Shown here: positions 62,846 through 64,000 of the stretch, in pieces
How positions within the stretch are numbered: position 1 is the first letter of the stretch
Layout: every line of letters starts with the position of its first letter
Assembly: GCF_028683095.1 (NCBI RefSeq)
Contig: NZ_JAJUBC010000005.1
Coordinates: 170,151 to 234,150 of the forward strand
Reading direction: 5' to 3'
DNA: 64,000 nucleotides
From: Enterovibrio gelatinilyticus
Lineage (GTDB): Bacteria > Pseudomonadota > Gammaproteobacteria > Enterobacterales > Vibrionaceae
Translations under genes and position numbers: made by a program
The notes under the pieces: generated by a model
Told to the model about the DNA's origin: nothing
What the model saw: only the letters and a program-made list of their open reading frames with translations
Databases searched by the model: none

Positions 62846-64000
62846 ATGGATTCGATTATCACCAAGCAGGCTGCAAAAGTAGTTTCAGTAAACGGTAACG
62901 CTCACGTCAAAATTAACGGTAAAGAAGTTCCCGTTACCGAGTTAGCAGAGCTGCAATCCGGTACTGAACTCCTCCTCCCCCCTGGCTCAGGAGCGCTTCT
63001 TGAATTGGAGGATGGATCTTTTATTCCTGTAGGTAATGTTGGATCTGACAGCGCATCAACCGCTGAATTCGCTGTCGATGATGAAATTGCAGCACTTCAA
63101 GAGTTGCTCCTCAACGAAGACTTCGACCCGACACAAGAATTGGAAGCAACGGCAGCAGGTAACTCGCCTACAAATACTGGTTCACAAACCTCAGCCATAG
63201 AAAGCCGAGTCGGCAATGAAACCGTCGCACAAGCTGGGCATGATACTGAGGGAGTTTCTCGAAGCTCTAATAATGCAACAGTACTTAGAGAAGAAACAGA
63301 CAGCTCAGCAGCGGTTACCAACAATACGGACACTGAGAGCACGGCTACTTTCACGCTAAGCTCCACGACTGCGGGCAATGATATCGTTGAAGGCGGACAG
63401 ATTACTTACACTGTGACACTGGGAACCGCTGCAAACGAAGATATTACTGTCACTCTGAGCAACGGGCAGACAATATTAATTGAAGCCGGCGAACTATCCG
63501 GTTCTGTCGACGCAGATGTACGCCCAGATGATCTCTACTCCCAAAACGAAGACGACATTGCAGTATCCATAGATAGCGTCTCAGAAAATGATTTTGACCA
63601 AGTTGAGCTCGTCGGCACCGTGACCAACAAAGTTGTTGATGATAATGACGCCCCTACTTTAACTCTGACGGGTGACACCAATGTAGAGGAAGGTGAAAGT
63701 GCGAACTACACGTTAACCCTCTCGGATGCGCCAACCGAAGCAATGACCGTTACCGTCGTAATTGGTCACAAAACTACCGAAGATGGCGACATAGTTCCTG
63801 TCGAGAAAACATTCACATTTGAGCCCGGGCAGACAGAGGTGTCGTTTGATGTCGACACGCTGGATGACAACCTTTATGAGGGCCAAGACAACGATACCTT
63901 CATTGTTACCGTCATCGAAGTAACGGGTGGTGGTTTTGAGCAATCACCAGATCTACCTGCATCAATAGATACCTCAATTGGCCCTGACGACGATGACCGT
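62846..64000 (+). CDS. Giant LapA-type adhesin, N-terminal retention module and first Ig-like repeats, partial
   Basis: The frame runs from ATG 62846 to the window end (385 residues, no stop). Residues 1-100 form an N-terminal retention module: MDSIITKQAAKVVSVNGNAH, then ELQSGTELLLPPGSGALLEL and GSFIPVG. TAAG at residues 102-105 is the di-alanine site cut by the periplasmic protease LapG in this family. A Ser/Thr/Asn linker leads into tandem Ig-like/Calx-beta-type repeats ending VVDDNDAPTLT. Such proteins are exported by a type I system, held in the outer membrane and released when c-di-GMP falls. The C-terminal RTX part lies outside the window. Confidence 0.85.
   Translation, partial: MDSIITKQAAKVVSVNGNAHVKINGKEVPVTELAELQSGTELLLPPGSGALLELEDGSFIPVGNVGSDSASTAEFAVDDEIAALQELLLNEDFDPTQELEATAAGNSPTNTGSQTSAIESRVGNETVAQAGHDTEGVSRSSNNATVLREETDSSAAVTNNTDTESTATFTLSSTTAGNDIVEGGQITYTVTLGTAANEDITVTLSNGQTILIEAGELSGSVDADVRPDDLYSQNEDDIAVSIDSVSENDFDQVELVGTVTNKVVDDNDAPTLTLTGDTNVEEGESANYTLTLSDAPTEAMTVTVVIGHKTTEDGDIVPVEKTFTFEPGQTEVSFDVDTLDDNLYEGQDNDTFIVTVIEVTGGGFEQSPDLPASIDTSIGPDDDDR

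Noticed and set aside
1..64000. Insertion sequences, integrases, tRNA or rRNA genes
   Set aside because: No transposase or integrase protein, no convincing tRNA cloverleaf and no rRNA sequence was recognised by reading; a dedicated tRNA search was not possible.

Overview
The window looks like a chromosomal segment of a marine gamma-proteobacterium of the Vibrionaceae. The evidence is gene order: prfC, yjjV, nupC, deoCABD, smp, serB, a two-PilZ protein, radA, an M23 peptidase and ettA form a Vibrio-like backbone. slt, trpR and yjjX sit together as in enteric and vibrio genomes, and gntR, edd, gntK, gntP and eda form a vibrio-type Entner-Doudoroff cluster. The genus cannot be fixed from the sequence alone; Vibrio, Grimontia and Enterovibrio are all possible. 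No tRNA, rRNA, transposase, integrase or CRISPR array was seen.

Region 1 (1-8133) is an auxiliary type VI secretion (T6SS) cluster. It holds the end of a VgrG, a DUF4123 adaptor, a large unrecognised putative effector, an exported Sel1-repeat protein, two near-identical membrane proteins (likely immunity proteins) and a broken third copy. Region 2 (8134-13524) is a sugar cluster: a CRP-type promoter, a long leader with an intrinsic terminator, fructose-type PTS IIB and IIC, a GH38 alpha-mannosidase, a half-length HPr-like ORF and a SemiSWEET. Region 3 (13525-21609) returns to T6SS: a Tle1-type phospholipase followed by four lipoprotein immunity paralogues and a decayed fifth. Each of the later copies is preceded by a fragment of an effector 3' end.

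Region 4 (21727-31370) carries a DUF2927 protein, the gluconate/Entner-Doudoroff cluster with GntR-type operators, an 8-bp tandem repeat, an HdhA-like dehydrogenase, an exported SRPBCC protein and an intracellular PHA depolymerase. Region 5 (31633-39844) is the most unusual block. A lipoprotein fusing a TRAP-type and a LivJ-type binding protein is translationally coupled to a FixL-like sensor kinase, a single-domain response regulator and an HPt-REC-REC-GGDEF protein. Two spondin_N proteins follow.

Region 6 (40107-62392) is conserved housekeeping: a sterol-desaturase-type protein, yjjX, trpR, slt, ettA, a PilZ protein, an M23 peptidase, radA, a two-PilZ protein, serB, smp, the deo operon, nupC, yjjV and prfC. 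Region 7 (62846 to the end) is the start of a giant surface adhesin with a LapA-type retention module. Together the diguanylate cyclase, the two PilZ proteins and a probable LapG-cleavable adhesin give the window a cyclic-di-GMP/biofilm theme alongside interbacterial competition.
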